A program made the position numbers and the translations under genes. The notes beneath the pieces were generated by a model. It worked only from the letters and a program-made list of their open reading frames with translations, was not told the DNA's origin and ran no database searches. Shown piece after piece: positions 40,193 to 52,400 of a DNA stretch of 64,000 nt. Source of the DNA: Cladorhizidae sp. MBARI D1340-BT2 (Eukaryota > Porifera > Demospongiae > Poecilosclerida > Cladorhizidae); the NCBI GenBank assembly GCA_028752905.1, contig JAQNBH010000003.1:25173989-25237988 (forward strand). The letters are read 5' to 3'. Positions within the stretch are counted from its first letter, which is position 1, and every line of letters begins with the position of its first letter.

Positions 40193-40207
40193 ACGCAGTT
40201 AAAGGGG
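40193..40207 (-). repeat. Right terminal inverted repeat, copy A, with extra G
   Basis: Reads ACGCAGTTAAAGGGG here and ACGCAGTTAAAGGG in copy B (48537-48550). The inverse complement starts CCCTTT, which fits the usual end sequence of animal piggyBac-like elements. The fourth G is a single-base insertion exactly at the element boundary. Confidence 0.6.
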
Positions 40208-40211
40208 TTAA
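40208..40211. repeat. TTAA target duplication, right of copy A
   Basis: Second TTAA, followed directly by CAAGACCAAAG, the monomer sequence that normally follows the site. Removing the element and one TTAA restores an intact monomer. Confidence 0.88.
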
Positions 40212-43200
40212 CAAGACCAAAGTCCCAGATTTTGTCAACTGATAGAGAAGGCCCTTATCTGCAACCATGACAACAGATTATCAATAAATGTAGTGGTTTT
40301 TCACTGGCAGGCCACCGCTTTGGCAACTGGAAAACGCCAGGAAAGATCGCAAACCTTACCACTTCAAATCACCATAACTTGCTAATACTTAGAGTACTCA
40401 AAATTTTGGCACGTACAAAAGACAGATAATTAGAAGGGCTATCCGGTGATATAAAAAATTTCTTTTTTGGGTAAAGTGTAGAAAAGTTATGAGCTTTACG
40501 GCAAAAAAGCAAGATTTTTGGGGGGAAAATGAGAAACATATAGACCAAATTAGGGCAAATATCAAGATAGAGAACACATAATGAAACCTATCATTCGAAT
40601 CATATCAAGTCCATTACAGTGAAGTGTGCAGAATATTATGGATGTTTGATATCAACAGAGAGCACAGGGAGAGACCTATCTTAATAGCTATATATCAAGT
40701 TTATACAGTGAAGTGTGGAGAATCTATGAAGCTAACCTGTTTAGCATCAAGATAGAGAACACATAGAGAAACCTATCTTGTGATTCTATGTATGCAGAAT
40801 ATACGGATGTTTGGTATCAAGAGAGAGAACAGAGAGAGGCCTACCTTTAGAGCTATATATCAAGTCTATTCAGTGAAGTGTGGAGAATCTATGAAGCTAA
40901 CATGTTTAGCTCAAGATAGAGAACACTGAGAGATACCTATCTTGCAAGTCCACTACAGTGAAGTGTGCAGAATATATGGATGTTTGGTATCAAGAGAGAG
41001 CACTTAGAGAGTCCTATCTTAATAGCTATACATCAAGTCTATTCAGTGAAGTGTGGATAATCTACGAAGCTAAACATGTTTAGCATCAAGTAAGAGTACA
41101 ATTCATAACTGCCCTAATTAACAAGACCAAAGTCCCAGATTTTGTCAACTGATAGAGAAGGCCCTTATCTGCAACATGTCAACAGATTATCAATAAATGT
41201 AGTGGTTTTTCACTGGCAGGCCACCGCTTTGGCAACTGGAAAACGCCAGGAAAGATCGCAAACCTTACCACTTCAAATCACCATAACTTGCTAATACTTG
41301 GTGTATCTCAAAATTTTGGCACGTACAAAAGACAGATAATTAGAAGGGCTATCCGGTGATATAAAAATTTCTTTTTTGGGTAAAGTGTAGAAAAGTTATG
41401 AGCTTTACGGCAAAAAAGCAAGATTTTTGGAGGGAAAATGAGAAACATATAGACCAAATTAGGGCAAATATCAAGATAGAGAACACATAATGAAACCTAT
41501 CATTCGAATCATATCAAGTCCATTACAGTGAAGTGTGCAGAATATTATGGATGTTTGATATCAACAGAGAGCACAGGGAGAGACCTATCTTAATAGCTAT
41601 ATATCAAGTTTATACAGTGAAGTGTGGAGAATCTATGAAGCTAACCTGTTTAGCATCAAGATAGAGAACACATAGAGAAACCTATCTTGTGATTCTATGT
41701 ATGCAGAATATACGGATGTTTGGTATCAAGAGAGAGAACAGAGAGAGGCCTACCTTTAGAGCTATATATCAAGTCTATTCAGTGAAGTGTGGAGAATCTA
41801 TGAAGCTAACATGTTTAGCTCAAGATAGAGAACACTGAGAGATACCTATCTTGCAAGTCCACTACAGTGAAGTGTGCAGAATATATGGATGTTTGGTATC
41901 AAGAGAGAGCACTTAGAGAGTCCTATCTTAATAGCTATACATCAAGTCTATTCAGTGAAGTGTGGATAATCTACGAAGCTAAACATGTTTAGCATCAAGT
42001 AAGAGTACAATTCATAACTGCCCTAATTAACAAGACCAAAGTCCCAGATTTTGTCAACTGATAGAGAAGGCCCTTATCTGCAACATGTCAACAGATTATC
42101 AATAAATGTAGTGGTTTTTCACTGGCAGGCCACCGCTTTGGCAACTGGAAAACGCCAGGAAAGATCGCAAACCTTACCACTTCAAATCACCATAACTTGC
42201 TAATACTTAGAGTAATCAAAATTTTAGCACGTACAAAAGACAGATAATTAGAATGGCTATCCGGTGATATAAAAAATTTCTTTTTTGGGTAAAGTGTAGA
42301 AAAGTTCTGAGCTTTACGGCAAAAAAGCAAGATTTTTGGGGGGGAAATGAGAAACATATAGACCAAATTAGGGCAAATATCAAGATAGAGAACACATAAT
42401 GAAACCTATCATTCGAATCATATCAAGTCCATTACAGTGAAGTGTGCAGAATATTATTATGGATGTTTGATATCAACAGAGAGCACAGGGAGAGACCTAT
42501 CTTAATAGCTATATATCAAGTTTATACAGTGAAGTGTGGAGAATCTATGAAGCTAACCTGTTTAGCATCAAGATAGAGAACACATAGAGAAACCTATCTT
42601 GTGATTCTATGTATGCAGAATATACGGATGTTTGGTATCAAGAGAGAGAACAGAGAGAGGCCTACCTTTAGAGCTATATATCAAGTCTATTCAGTGAAGT
42701 GTGGAGAATCTATGAAGCTAACATGTTTAGCTCAAGATAGAGAACACTGAGAGATACCTATCTTGCAAGTCCACTACAGTGAAGTGTGCAGAATATATGG
42801 ATGTTTGGTATCAAGAGAGAGCACTTAGAGAGTCCTATCTTAATAGCTATACATCAAGTCTATTCAGTGAAGTGTGGATAATCTACGAAGCTAAACATGT
42901 TTAGCATCAAGTAAGAGTACAATTCATAACTGCCCTAATTAACAAGACCAAAGTCCCAGATTTTGTCAACTGATAGAGAAGGCCCTTATCTGCAACATGT
43001 CAACAGATTATCAATAAATGTAGTGGTTTTTCACTGGCAGGCCACCGCTTTGGCAACTGGAAAACGCCAGGAAAGATCGCAAACCTTACCACTTCAAATC
43101 ACCATAACTTGCTAATACTTAGAGTAATCAAAATTTTGGCACGTACAAAAGACAGATAATTAGAATGGCTATCCGGTGATATAAAAAATTTCTTTTTTGG

Positions 43201-44759
43201 GTAAAGTGTAGAAAAGTTATGAGCTTTACGGCAAAAAAGCAAGATTTTTGGGGGGGAAATGAGAAACATATAGACCAAATTAGGGCAAATATCAAGATAG
43301 AGAACACATAATGAAACCTATCATTCGAATCATATCAAGTCCATTACAGTGAAGTGTGCAGAATATTATTATGGATGTTTGATATCAACAGAGAGCACAG
43401 GAGACCTATCTTAATAGCTATATATCAAGTTTATACAGTGAAGTGTGGAGAATCTATGAAGCTAACCTGTTTAGCATCAAGATAGAGAACACATAGAGAA
43501 ACCTATCTTGTGATTCTATGTATGCAGAATATACGGATGTTTGGTATCAAGAGAGAGAACAGAGAGAGGCCTACCTTTAGAGCTATATATCAAGTCTATT
43601 CAGTGAAGTGTGGAGAATCTATGAAGCTAACATGTTTAGCTCAAGATAGAGAACACTGAGAGATACCTATCTTGCAAGTCCACTACAGTGAAGTGTGCAG
43701 AATATATGGATGTTTGGTATCAAGAGAGAGCACTTAGAGAGTCCTATCTTAATAGCTATACATCAAGTCTATTCAGTGAAGTGTGGATAATCTACGAAGC
43801 TAAACATGTTTAGCATCAAGTAAGAGTACAATTCATAACTGCCCTAATTAACAAGACCAAAGTCCCAGATTTTGTCAACTGATAGAGAAGGCCCTTATCT
43901 GCAACATGTCAACAGATTATCAATAAATGTAGTGGTTTTTCACTGGCAGGCCACCGCTTTGGCAACTGGAAAACGCCAGGAAAGATCGCAAACCTTACCA
44001 CTTCAAATCACCATAACTTGCTAATACTTAGAGTAATCAAAATTTTGGCACGTACAAAAGACAGATAATTAGAATGGCTATCCGGTGATATAAAAAATTT
44101 CTTTTTTGGGTAAAGTGTAGAAAAGTTATGAGCTTTACGGCAAAAAAGCAAGATTTTTGGGGGGGAAATGAGAAACATATAGACCAAATTAGGGCAAATA
44201 TCAAGATAGAGAACACATAATGAAACCTATCATTCGAATCATATCAAGTCCATTACAGTGAAGTGTGCAGAATATTATTATGGATGTTTGATATCAACAG
44301 AGAGCACAGGGAGAGACCTATCTTAATAGCTATATATCAAGTTTATACAGTGAAGTGTGGAGAATCTATGAAGCTAACCTGTTTAGCATCAAGATAGAGA
44401 ACACATAGAGAAACCTATCTTGTGATTCTATGTATGCAGAATATACGGATGTTTGGTATCAAGAGAGAGAACAGAGAGAGGCCTACCTTTAGAGCTATAT
44501 ATCAAGTCTATTAAGTGAAGTGTGGAGAATCTATGAAGCTAACATGTTTAGCTCAAGATAGAGAACACTGAGAGATACCTATCTTGCAAGTCCACTACAG
44601 TGAAGTGTGCAGAATATATGGATGTTTGGTATCAAGAGAGAGCACTTAGAGAGTCCTATCTTAATAGCTATACATCAAGTCTATTCAGTGAAGTGTGGAT
44701 AATCTACGAAGCTAAACATGTTTAGCATCAAGTAAGAGTACAATTCATAACTGCCCTAA

Positions 44760-44763
44760 TTAA
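44760..44763. repeat. TTAA target duplication, left of copy B
   Basis: Same site in the monomer (positions 27-30) as in copy A, in satellite unit 46. Confidence 0.88.
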
Positions 44764-44777
44764 CCCTACGCGTGCGT
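44764..44777 (+). repeat. Left terminal inverted repeat, copy B
   Basis: CCCTACGCGTGCGT, identical to the left end of copy A. Confidence 0.6.
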
Positions 44778-45107
44778 AACGCAATAATTGAACCGAACCC
44801 TCCTTGCGGGACTATTTTTGGGACAATATGGCTGCTCCACGTGTTGGCGAGTGTCCTGTCTTTATGCGCCTCTATTTCTCCTTTCTCTGTTCTTCCGGGT
44901 TCGAAAAGTTGCCTTGAAGTCTCATCAAAGATTGGGGGAGAATATAAACTCTACCTTGGACTCTGGATTTTTCTTCGTGTAAAGATAAATGGTGAGCTGT
45001 AATTAGAATTGTTTAGTTACTTTCTTTTTGCTTGCTTTGTGATCCGTATAGCCAGCCTTCGTTTTTAGTAATCAAGCTTTTAGTTTCTTTGGTAGCCAGC
45101 AGTCCAT
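44778..45107 (+). promoter_or_regulatory. Element left end with promoter-like motifs, copy B
   Basis: Same sequence as 36434-36763, shifted by 8344 bp. The E-box, ETS-like site, TATAAA (44943-44948) and ATG plus GTGAGC are all retained. Confidence 0.3.
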
Positions 45108-45316
45108 CTAGATAGCGCTAGCGTCATTCATTTGTAGCTAGCAGTAGATCTAACTAGCTAGTGTCGCTCTATCCAGCAGTAGCTCTAGCTAGCGCTAGCG
45201 TTTGTTTTACTGGTAGTAATTGTAGTGATACAACAGTGAACCTAGCGGGTAAATCAACTTCTTAGCTCTCATCGAAGTTCACTTGCTACATTACTTACAA
45301 GCTGTGCCTAGGTAGA

Positions 45317-47390
45317 TAACTTGCTCTATATATATATAATGAGAGAAGACACTAGTGGCACGCCATTATAACTTGCTCTCTATATATATATAATGAGAGA
45401 GGACACTAGTGGCACACCATCATAACTTGCTCAATATATATATATAATGAGAGAGGACACTAGTGGCACACCATCATAACTTGCTCAATATATATATAAT
45501 GAGAGAAGACACTAGTGGCACGCCATCATAACTTGCTCTCTATATATATATATAATGAGAGAGGAAACTAGTGGCACGCCATCATAACTTGCTCTCTATA
45601 TATATATAATGAGAGAGGACACTAGTGGCATGCCATCATAACTTGCTCAATATATATATATATAATGAGAGAGGACACTAGTGGCACGCCATCATAACTT
45701 GCTCAATATATATATATATAATGAGAGAGGACACTAGTGGCAAGCCATCATAACTTGCTCAATATATATATAATGAGAGAAGACACTAGTGGCACGCCAT
45801 CATAACTTGCTCTCTATATATATATATAATGAGAGAGGACACTAGTGGCACGCCATCATAACTTGCTCTCTATATATATATAATGAGAGAGGACACTAGT
45901 GGCACGCCATCATAACTTGCTCAATATATATATATATAATGAGAGAGGACACTAGTGGCAAGCCATCATAACTTGCTCAATATATATATAATGAGAGAAG
46001 ACACTAGTGGCACACCATCATAACTTGCTCAATATATATATATATATATAATGAGAGAGGACACTAGTGGCAAGCCATCATAACTTGCTCAATATATATA
46101 TAATGAGAGAAGACACTAGTGGCACACCATCATAACTGGCTCAATATATATATATAATGAGAGAGGACACTAGTGGCACGCCATCATAACTTGCTCAATA
46201 TATATATATATAATGAGAGAGGACACTAGTGGCACGCCATCATAACTTGCTCTCTATATATATATAATGAGAGAGGACACTAGTGGCACGCTATCATAAC
46301 TTGCTCAATATATATATATATATATATATATATACTGAGAGAGGACACTATTGGCTCGCCATCATAACTTGCTCAATATATATATATAATTAGAGAGGAC
46401 ACTAGTGGCACGCCATCATAACTTGCTCAATATATATATATAATGAGAGAGGACACTAGTGGCAAGCCATCATAACTTGCTCAATATATATATATATAAT
46501 GAGAGAAGACACTAGTGGCACGCCATCATAACTTGCTCTCTCTCTATATATATATATATATAATGAGAGAGGACACTAGTGGCACGCCATCATAACTTGC
46601 TCAATATATATATATATATATAATGAGAGAAGACTCTAGTGGCATGCCATCATAACTTGCTCTATATATATATATAATGAGAGAGGACACTAGTGGCACG
46701 CCATCATAACTTGCTCAATATATATATATAATGAGAGAGGACACTAGTGGCACGCCATCATAACTTGCTCTCTATATATATATATAATGAGAGAGGACAC
46801 TAGTGGCACGCCATCATAACTTGCTCAATATATATATATACTGAGAGAGGACACTAGTGGCACGCCATCATAACTTGCTCTATATATATATATACTGAGA
46901 GAGGACACTAGTGGCACGCCATCATAACTTGCTCTATATATATATATAATGAGAGAAGACACTAGTGGCACGCCATCATAACTTGCTCAATATATATATA
47001 TACTGAGAGAGGACACTAGTGGCACGCCATCATAACTTGCTCTATATATATATATAATGAGAGAGGACACTAGTGGCACGCCATCATAACTTGCTCTATA
47101 TATATATATATAATGAGAGAGGACACTAGTGGCACGCCATCATAACTTGCTCTATATATATATATATATATAATGAGAGAGGACACTAGTGGCACGCCAT
47201 CATAACTTGCTCAATATATATATATATAATGAGAGAGGACACTAGTGGTATGCCATCATAACTTGCTCTATATATATATATAATGAGAGAGGACACTAGT
47301 GGCACGCCATCATAACTTGCTCAATATATATATATATAATGAGAGAGGACACTAGTGGTATGCCATCATAACTTGCTCTATATATATATA
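45317..47390. repeat. 56-bp minisatellite with TA runs, 37 units, copy B
   Basis: Same tract as 36973-39046, with identical total length and the same order of unit variants and TA-run lengths wherever I compared them. Such preservation of fast-mutating TA runs argues for very recent duplication. Confidence 0.92.
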
Positions 47391-47549
47391 GGTGGCTGAT
47401 GAAGTCATGCTCTCTTGCTCGTTGGTGTTCGTCAAGGTGCGGCTGGTGACTTGCCAAGTACTGTTTCTCATACCGGTTCGTTTCACACCAGATATCCTTG
47501 ATGATATTGACGTGAATAATTGCTCGAAAGCATCCAGAGGCTCGACCAC
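47391..47549 (-). pseudogene. piggyBac transposase relic, N-terminal region, copy B
   Basis: Same relic as 39047-39205, shifted by 8344 bp. The frameshift between the F..LFT and ETNRY motifs is the same, so this damage predates the duplication of the two elements. Confidence 0.65.
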
Positions 47550-48067
47550 ACCTTATTAGGCCCACCAACAGAAGATACCACCATGCCACTTGCATCGCCT
47601 TCTTCCTCGTCTACGTCATAACCACCTCCCGCTCCATCCTCACCATGCAAACTAACATCATCCCACCCATCACATTGAACCTCATGCCCCCCACCTTGAA
47701 CCACGCACTCTTCATCTCGTATCTCTTAACCTCTTCACCTGGAACCTCGCCCTCTTCACCTGGAACCTCGCCCTCTTCACCTGGAACCTCGCCCTCTTCA
47801 CCTGGAACCTCGTGCCCTCTTCACCTGGAACCTCGCCCTCTTCACCTGGAACCTCGCCCTCTTCACCTGGAACCTCGTGCCCTCTTCACCTGGAACCTCG
47901 CCCTCTTCACCTGGAACCTCGTCCTCTTCACATTCATTATCGGCACCTTCATCTCCAACATCTATAATAAAAAGAATATTTATTGGTTATTTATATTGTT
48001 GTATTTTTATTGCTCTTGCTGTAGTAAATAACTTTCCTTCAAGGTAACCATCAAAGTCTCCATCACT
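47550..48067 (-). pseudogene. Possible acidic N-terminal part of the transposase relic, copy B
   Basis: Same sequence as 39206-39723 at offset 8344, with the same acidic fragments in broken frames. Confidence 0.35.
47730..47931. repeat. 21-bp minisatellite, nine units, copy B
   Basis: Identical in unit order and in the placing of the two 23-bp units to 39386-39587. Confidence 0.9.
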
Positions 48068-48474
48068 TATATATATCACCATCTAGTTCATCCATGAACT
48101 TGATAAGGTCTAGGGTTCAGGGAAAGTCTAAAATTGCTAATAATAAAATTCTTCAGGGAGGAGCTTGTGGGCAAATTTGGAGGGTGGAGTTGTGAGATCA
48201 AGAAGATGGAGTTCAGCAACTAGAACTGCGCAGAGCTTGCAAACAGTTGAGAGTTCAGGGTTGGGCGAGGTGAGCAAGATTGGAAAAGAGAAAGAATTTG
48301 TGAGCTGGACTAGTCGGCGCTGTAAAAGCAAGTAAGAAGCTTAGAATGGCAAGTCAACGTAAGAAACGTCTGCTCTAGAACAAGAAGGTGCCGATCATCG
48401 CACAAAAAAAACATGATGCGCAAAGCTAAGTTAGCGCCAATGCTCGAGATCCAACTAATAATTTAGCAAGGAGC

Positions 48475-48492
48475 GGGCGACTATAGTCGCCC
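48475..48492. repeat. Subterminal palindrome GGGCGACTATAGTCGCCC, copy B
   Basis: Identical to 40131-40148; followed at 48519-48534 by the second copy with the CGACTATAGTCG core. Confidence 0.7.
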
Positions 48493-48536
48493 TCCGCAAT
48501 TACGTGAAGTTCAATTGAGGCGACTATAGTCGACAA

Positions 48537-48550
48537 ACGCAGTTAAAGGG
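48537..48550 (-). repeat. Right terminal inverted repeat, copy B
   Basis: ACGCAGTTAAAGGG. This is the uninterrupted form of the right end, with three terminal Gs before the TTAA. Confidence 0.6.
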
Positions 48551-48554
48551 TTAA
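48551..48554. repeat. TTAA target duplication, right of copy B
   Basis: Second TTAA of copy B, followed by CAAGACCAAAG of the interrupted monomer. Confidence 0.88.
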
Positions 48555-49433
48555 CAAGACCAAAGTCCCAGATTTTGTCAACTGATAGAGAAGGCCCTTA
48601 TCTGCAACATGACAACAGATTATCAATAAATGTAGTGGTTTTTCACTGGCAGGCCACCGCTTTGGCAACTGGAAAACGCCAGGAAAGATCGCAAACCTTA
48701 CCACTTCAAATCACCATAACTTGCTAATACTTAGAGTACTCAAAATTTTGGCACGTACAAAAGACAGATAATTAGAAGGGCTATCCGGTGATATAAAAAA
48801 TTTCTTTTTTGGGTAAAGTGTAGAAAAGTTATGAGCTTTACGGCAAAAAAGCAAGATTTTTGGGGGGAAAATGAGAAACATATAGACCAAATTAGGGCAA
48901 ATATCAAGATAGAGAACACATAATGAAACCTATCATTCGAATCATATCAAGTCCATTACAGTGAAGTGTGCAGAATATTATGGATGTTTGATATCAACAG
49001 AGAGCACAGGGAGAGACCTATCTTAATAGCTATATATCAAGTTTATACAGTGAAGTGTGGAGAATCTATGAAGCTAACCTGTTTAGCATCAAGATAGAGA
49101 ACACATAGAGAAACCTATCTTGTGATTCTATGTATGCAGAATATACGGATGTTTGGTATCAAGAGAGAGAACAGAGAGAGGCCTACCTTTAGAGCTATAT
49201 ATCAAGTCTATTCAGTGAAGTGTGGAGAATCTATGAAGCTAACATGTTTAGCTCAAGATAGAGAACACTGAGAGATACCTATCTTGCAAGTCCACTACAG
49301 TGAAGTGTGCAGAATATATGGATGTTTGGTATCAAGAGAGAGCACTTAGAGAGTCCTATCTTAATAGCTATACATCAAGTCTATTCAGTGAAGTGTGGAT
49401 AATCTACGAAGCTAAACATGTTTAGCATCAAGT

Positions 49434-52400
49434 AAGAGTACAATTCATAACTGCCCTAATTAACAAGACCAAAGTCCCAGATTTTGTCAACTGATAGAGA
49501 AGGCCCTTATCTGCAACATGTCAACAGATTATCAATAAATGTAGTGGTTTTTCACTGGCAGGCCACCGCTTTGGCAACTGGAAAACGCCAGGAAAGATCG
49601 CAAACCTTACCACTTCAAATCACCATAACTTGCTAATACTTGGTGTACTCAAAATTTTGGCACGTACAAAAGACAGATAATTAGAAGGGCTATCCGGTGA
49701 TATAAAAATTTCTTTTTTGGGTAAAGTGTAGAAAAGTTATGAGCTTTACGGCAAAAAAGCAAGATTTTTGGAGGGAAAATGAGAAACATATAGACCAAAT
49801 TAGGGCAAATATCAAGATAGAGAACACATAATGAAACCTATCATTCGAATCATATCAAGTCCATTACAGTGAAGTGTGCAGAATATTATGGATGTTTGAT
49901 ATCAACAGAGAGCACAGGGAGAGACCTATCTTAATAGCTATATATCAAGTTTATACAGTGAAGTGTGGAGAATCTATGAAGCTAACCTGTTTAGCATCAA
50001 GATAGAGAACACATAGAGAAACCTATCTTGTGATTCTATGTATGCAGAATATACGGATGTTTGGTATCAAGAGAGAGAACAGAGAGAGGCCTACCTTTAG
50101 AGCTATATATCAAGTCTATTCAGTGAAGTGTGGAGAATCTATGAAGCTAACATGTTTAGCTCAAGATAGAGAACACTGAGAGATACCTATCTTGCAAGTC
50201 CACTACAGTGAAGTGTGCAGAATATATGGATGTTTGGTATCAAGAGAGAGCACTTAGAGAGTCCTATCTTAATAGCTATACATCAAGTCTATTCAGTGAA
50301 GTGTGGATAATCTACGAAGCTAAACATGTTTAGCATCAAGTAAGAGTACAATTCATAACTGCCCTAATTAACAAGACCAAAGTCCCAGATTTTGTCAACT
50401 GATAGAGAAGGCCCTTATCTGCAACATGTCAACAGATTATCAATAAATGTAGTGGTTTTTCACTGGCAGGCCACCGCTTTGGCAACTGGAAAACGCCAGG
50501 AAAGATCGCAAACCTTACCACTTCAAATCACCATAACTTGCTAATACTTGGTGTACTCAAAATTTTGGCACGTACAAAAGACAGATAATTAGAAGGGCTA
50601 TCCGGTGATATAAAAATTTCTTTTTTGGGTAAAGTGTAGAAAAGTTATGAGCTTTACGGCAAAAAAGCAAGATTTTTGGAGGGAAAATGAGAAACATATA
50701 GACCAAATTAGGGCAAATATCAAGATAGAGAACACATAATGAAACCTATCATTCGAATCATATCAAGTCCATTACAGTGAAGTGTGCAGAATATTATGGA
50801 TGTTTGATATCAACAGAGAGCACAGGGAGAGACCTATCTTAATAGCTATATATCAAGTTTATACAGTGAAGTGTGGAGAATCTATGAAGCTAACCTGTTT
50901 AGCATCAAGATAGAGAACACATAGAGAAACCTATCTTGTGATTCTATGTATGCAGAATATACGGATGTTTGGTATCAAGAGAGAGAACAGAGAGAGGCCT
51001 ACCTTTAGAGCTATATATCAAGTCTATTAAGTGAAGTGTGGAGAATCTATGAAGCTAACATGTTTAGCTCAAGATAGAGAACACTGAGAGATACCTATCT
51101 TGCAAGTCCACTACAGTGAAGTGTGCAGAATATATGGATGTTTGGTATCAAGAGAGAGCACTTAGAGAGTCCTATCTTAATAGCTATACATCAAGTCTAT
51201 TCAGTGAAGTGTGGATAATCTACGAAGCTAAACATGTTTAGCATCAAGTAAGAGTACAATTCATAACTGCCCTAATTAACAAGACCAAAGTCCCAGATTT
51301 TGTCAACTGATAGAGAAGGCCCTTATCTGCAACATGACAACAGATTATCAATAAATGTAGTGGTTTTTCACTGGCAGGCCACCGCTTTGGCAACTGGAAA
51401 ACGCCAGGAAAGATCGCAAACCTTACCACTTCAAATCACCATAACTTGCTAATACTTAGAGTACTCAAAATTTTGGCACGTACAAAAGACAGATAATTAG
51501 AAGGGCTATCCGGTGATATAAATAATTTCTTTTTTGGGTAAAGTGTAGAAAAGTTATGAGCTTTACGGCAAAAAAGCAAGATTTTTGGGGGGAAAATGAG
51601 AAACATATAGACCAAATTAGGGCAAATATCAAGATAGAGAACACATAATGAAACCTATCATTCGAATCATATCAAGTCCATTACAGTGAAGTGTGCAGAA
51701 TATTATGGATGTTTGATATCAACAGAGAGCACAGGGAGAGACCTATCTTAATAGCTATATATCAAGTTTATACAGTGAAGTGTGGAGAATCTATGAAGCT
51801 AACCTGTTTAGCATCAAGATAGAGAACACATAGAGAAACCTATCTTGTGATTCTATGTATGCAGAATATACGGATGTTTGGTATCAAGAGAGAGAACAGA
51901 GAGAGGCCTACCTTTAGAGCTATATATCAAGTCTATTCAGTGAAGTGTGGAGAATCTATGAAGCTAACATGTTTAGCTCAAGATAGAGAACACTGAGAGA
52001 TACCTATCTTGCAAGTCCACTACAGTGAAGTGTGCAGAATATATGGATGTTTGGTATCAAGAGAGAGCACTTAGAGAGTCCTATCTTAATAGCTATACAT
52101 CAAGTCTATTCAGTGAAGTGTGGATAATCTACGAAGCTAAACATGTTTAGCATCAAGTAAGAGTACAATTCATAACTGCCCTAATTAACAAGACCAAAGT
52201 CCCAGATTTTGTCAACTGATAGAGAAGGCCCTTATCTGCAACATGTCAACAGATTATCAATAAATGTAGTGGTTTTTCACTGGCAGGCCACCGCTTTGGC
52301 AACTGGAAAACGCCAGGAAAGATCGCAAACCTTACCACTTCAAATCACCATAACTTGCTAATACTTGGTGTACTCAAAATTTTGGCACGTACAAAAGACA

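Larger units (their letters stand above)
36420..40207 (-). mobile_element. Defective piggyBac-like transposon, copy A
   Basis: A 3788-bp insertion in satellite unit 41. It is flanked by a TTAA duplication, begins CCCTACGCG and ends AAAGGGG, which is the CCC...GGG plus TTAA signature of the piggyBac superfamily. Contents in plus-strand order: left end and promoter-like segment, a CTAG-rich segment, 37 copies of a 56-bp minisatellite, a minus-strand relic of the transposase N-terminal region, a 21-bp minisatellite, and a right end with paired CGACTATAGTCG palindromes. Orientation is given as minus because the transposase relic reads that way. The catalytic core, whose conserved aspartates perform the cut-and-paste reaction, is absent, so the element cannot mobilise itself. 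It is probably a non-autonomous derivative that became fixed in the satellite. Confidence 0.85.
35478..42000 (+). repeat. Transposon-bearing duplicated segment, copy A
   Basis: A 6523-bp segment made of unit 40, unit 41 split by the element, and unit 42. It corresponds to 43822-50341 (6520 bp). Both copies start with a unit carrying GAATGGCTATCC, GAATATTATTATGG and the rare CTATTAAGTG. Both continue with the element at the same TTAA, a unit carrying CATGACAAC and GAGTACTC, and a unit carrying CTTGGTGTA and TTTTTGGAGGG. The three-base length difference is fully explained by three single-base insertions in this copy: an extra G at the element end (40204-40207), an extra C near 40265, and an extra T near 41306. 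Confidence 0.9.
40208..44763 (+). repeat. Satellite array between the two elements
   Basis: Remainder of unit 41 (from 40212), units 42-45 and the first 30 bp of unit 46. Unit types in order: CATGACAAC with GAGTACTC (41); CTTGGTGTA with GGAGGG (42); TTTAGCACG with GAATGGC (43); GAATGGC (44); GAATGGC with CTATTAAGTG (45). The shift from unit 42 to a unit-39-like monomer at 42001 marks where the transposon-bearing block was duplicated. Confidence 0.95.
44764..48550 (-). mobile_element. Defective piggyBac-like transposon, copy B
   Basis: A 3787-bp element in satellite unit 46, with the same order of parts as copy A at a constant offset of 8344 bp. The only difference I found between the two is one G fewer at the right end (AAAGGG here). 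This is the canonical piggyBac-type end, so copy B is probably the unaltered form. The target TTAA and the monomer type are the same as for copy A, so this copy most likely arose by duplication of the surrounding satellite and not by transposition. Confidence 0.85.
43822..50341 (+). repeat. Transposon-bearing duplicated segment, copy B
   Basis: Counterpart of 35478-42000, offset by exactly 8344 bp through the entire element. Left of it, units 43 and 44 resemble units 39 and 40 but carry private changes: GTTCTGAGC near 42305 in unit 43 and a three-base loss in GAGCACAGGAGACC near 43395 in unit 44. There is one more GAATGGC-type unit here than before copy A. These differences in the flanks suggest two real loci rather than one locus assembled twice. 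Confidence 0.88.

Noticed and set aside
36420..40207. LTR retrotransposon or long non-LTR element
   Set aside because: No long terminal repeats, no polyA tail and no reverse transcriptase motif; the four-base TTAA duplication and the CCC/GGG ends fit a piggyBac-type DNA transposon.
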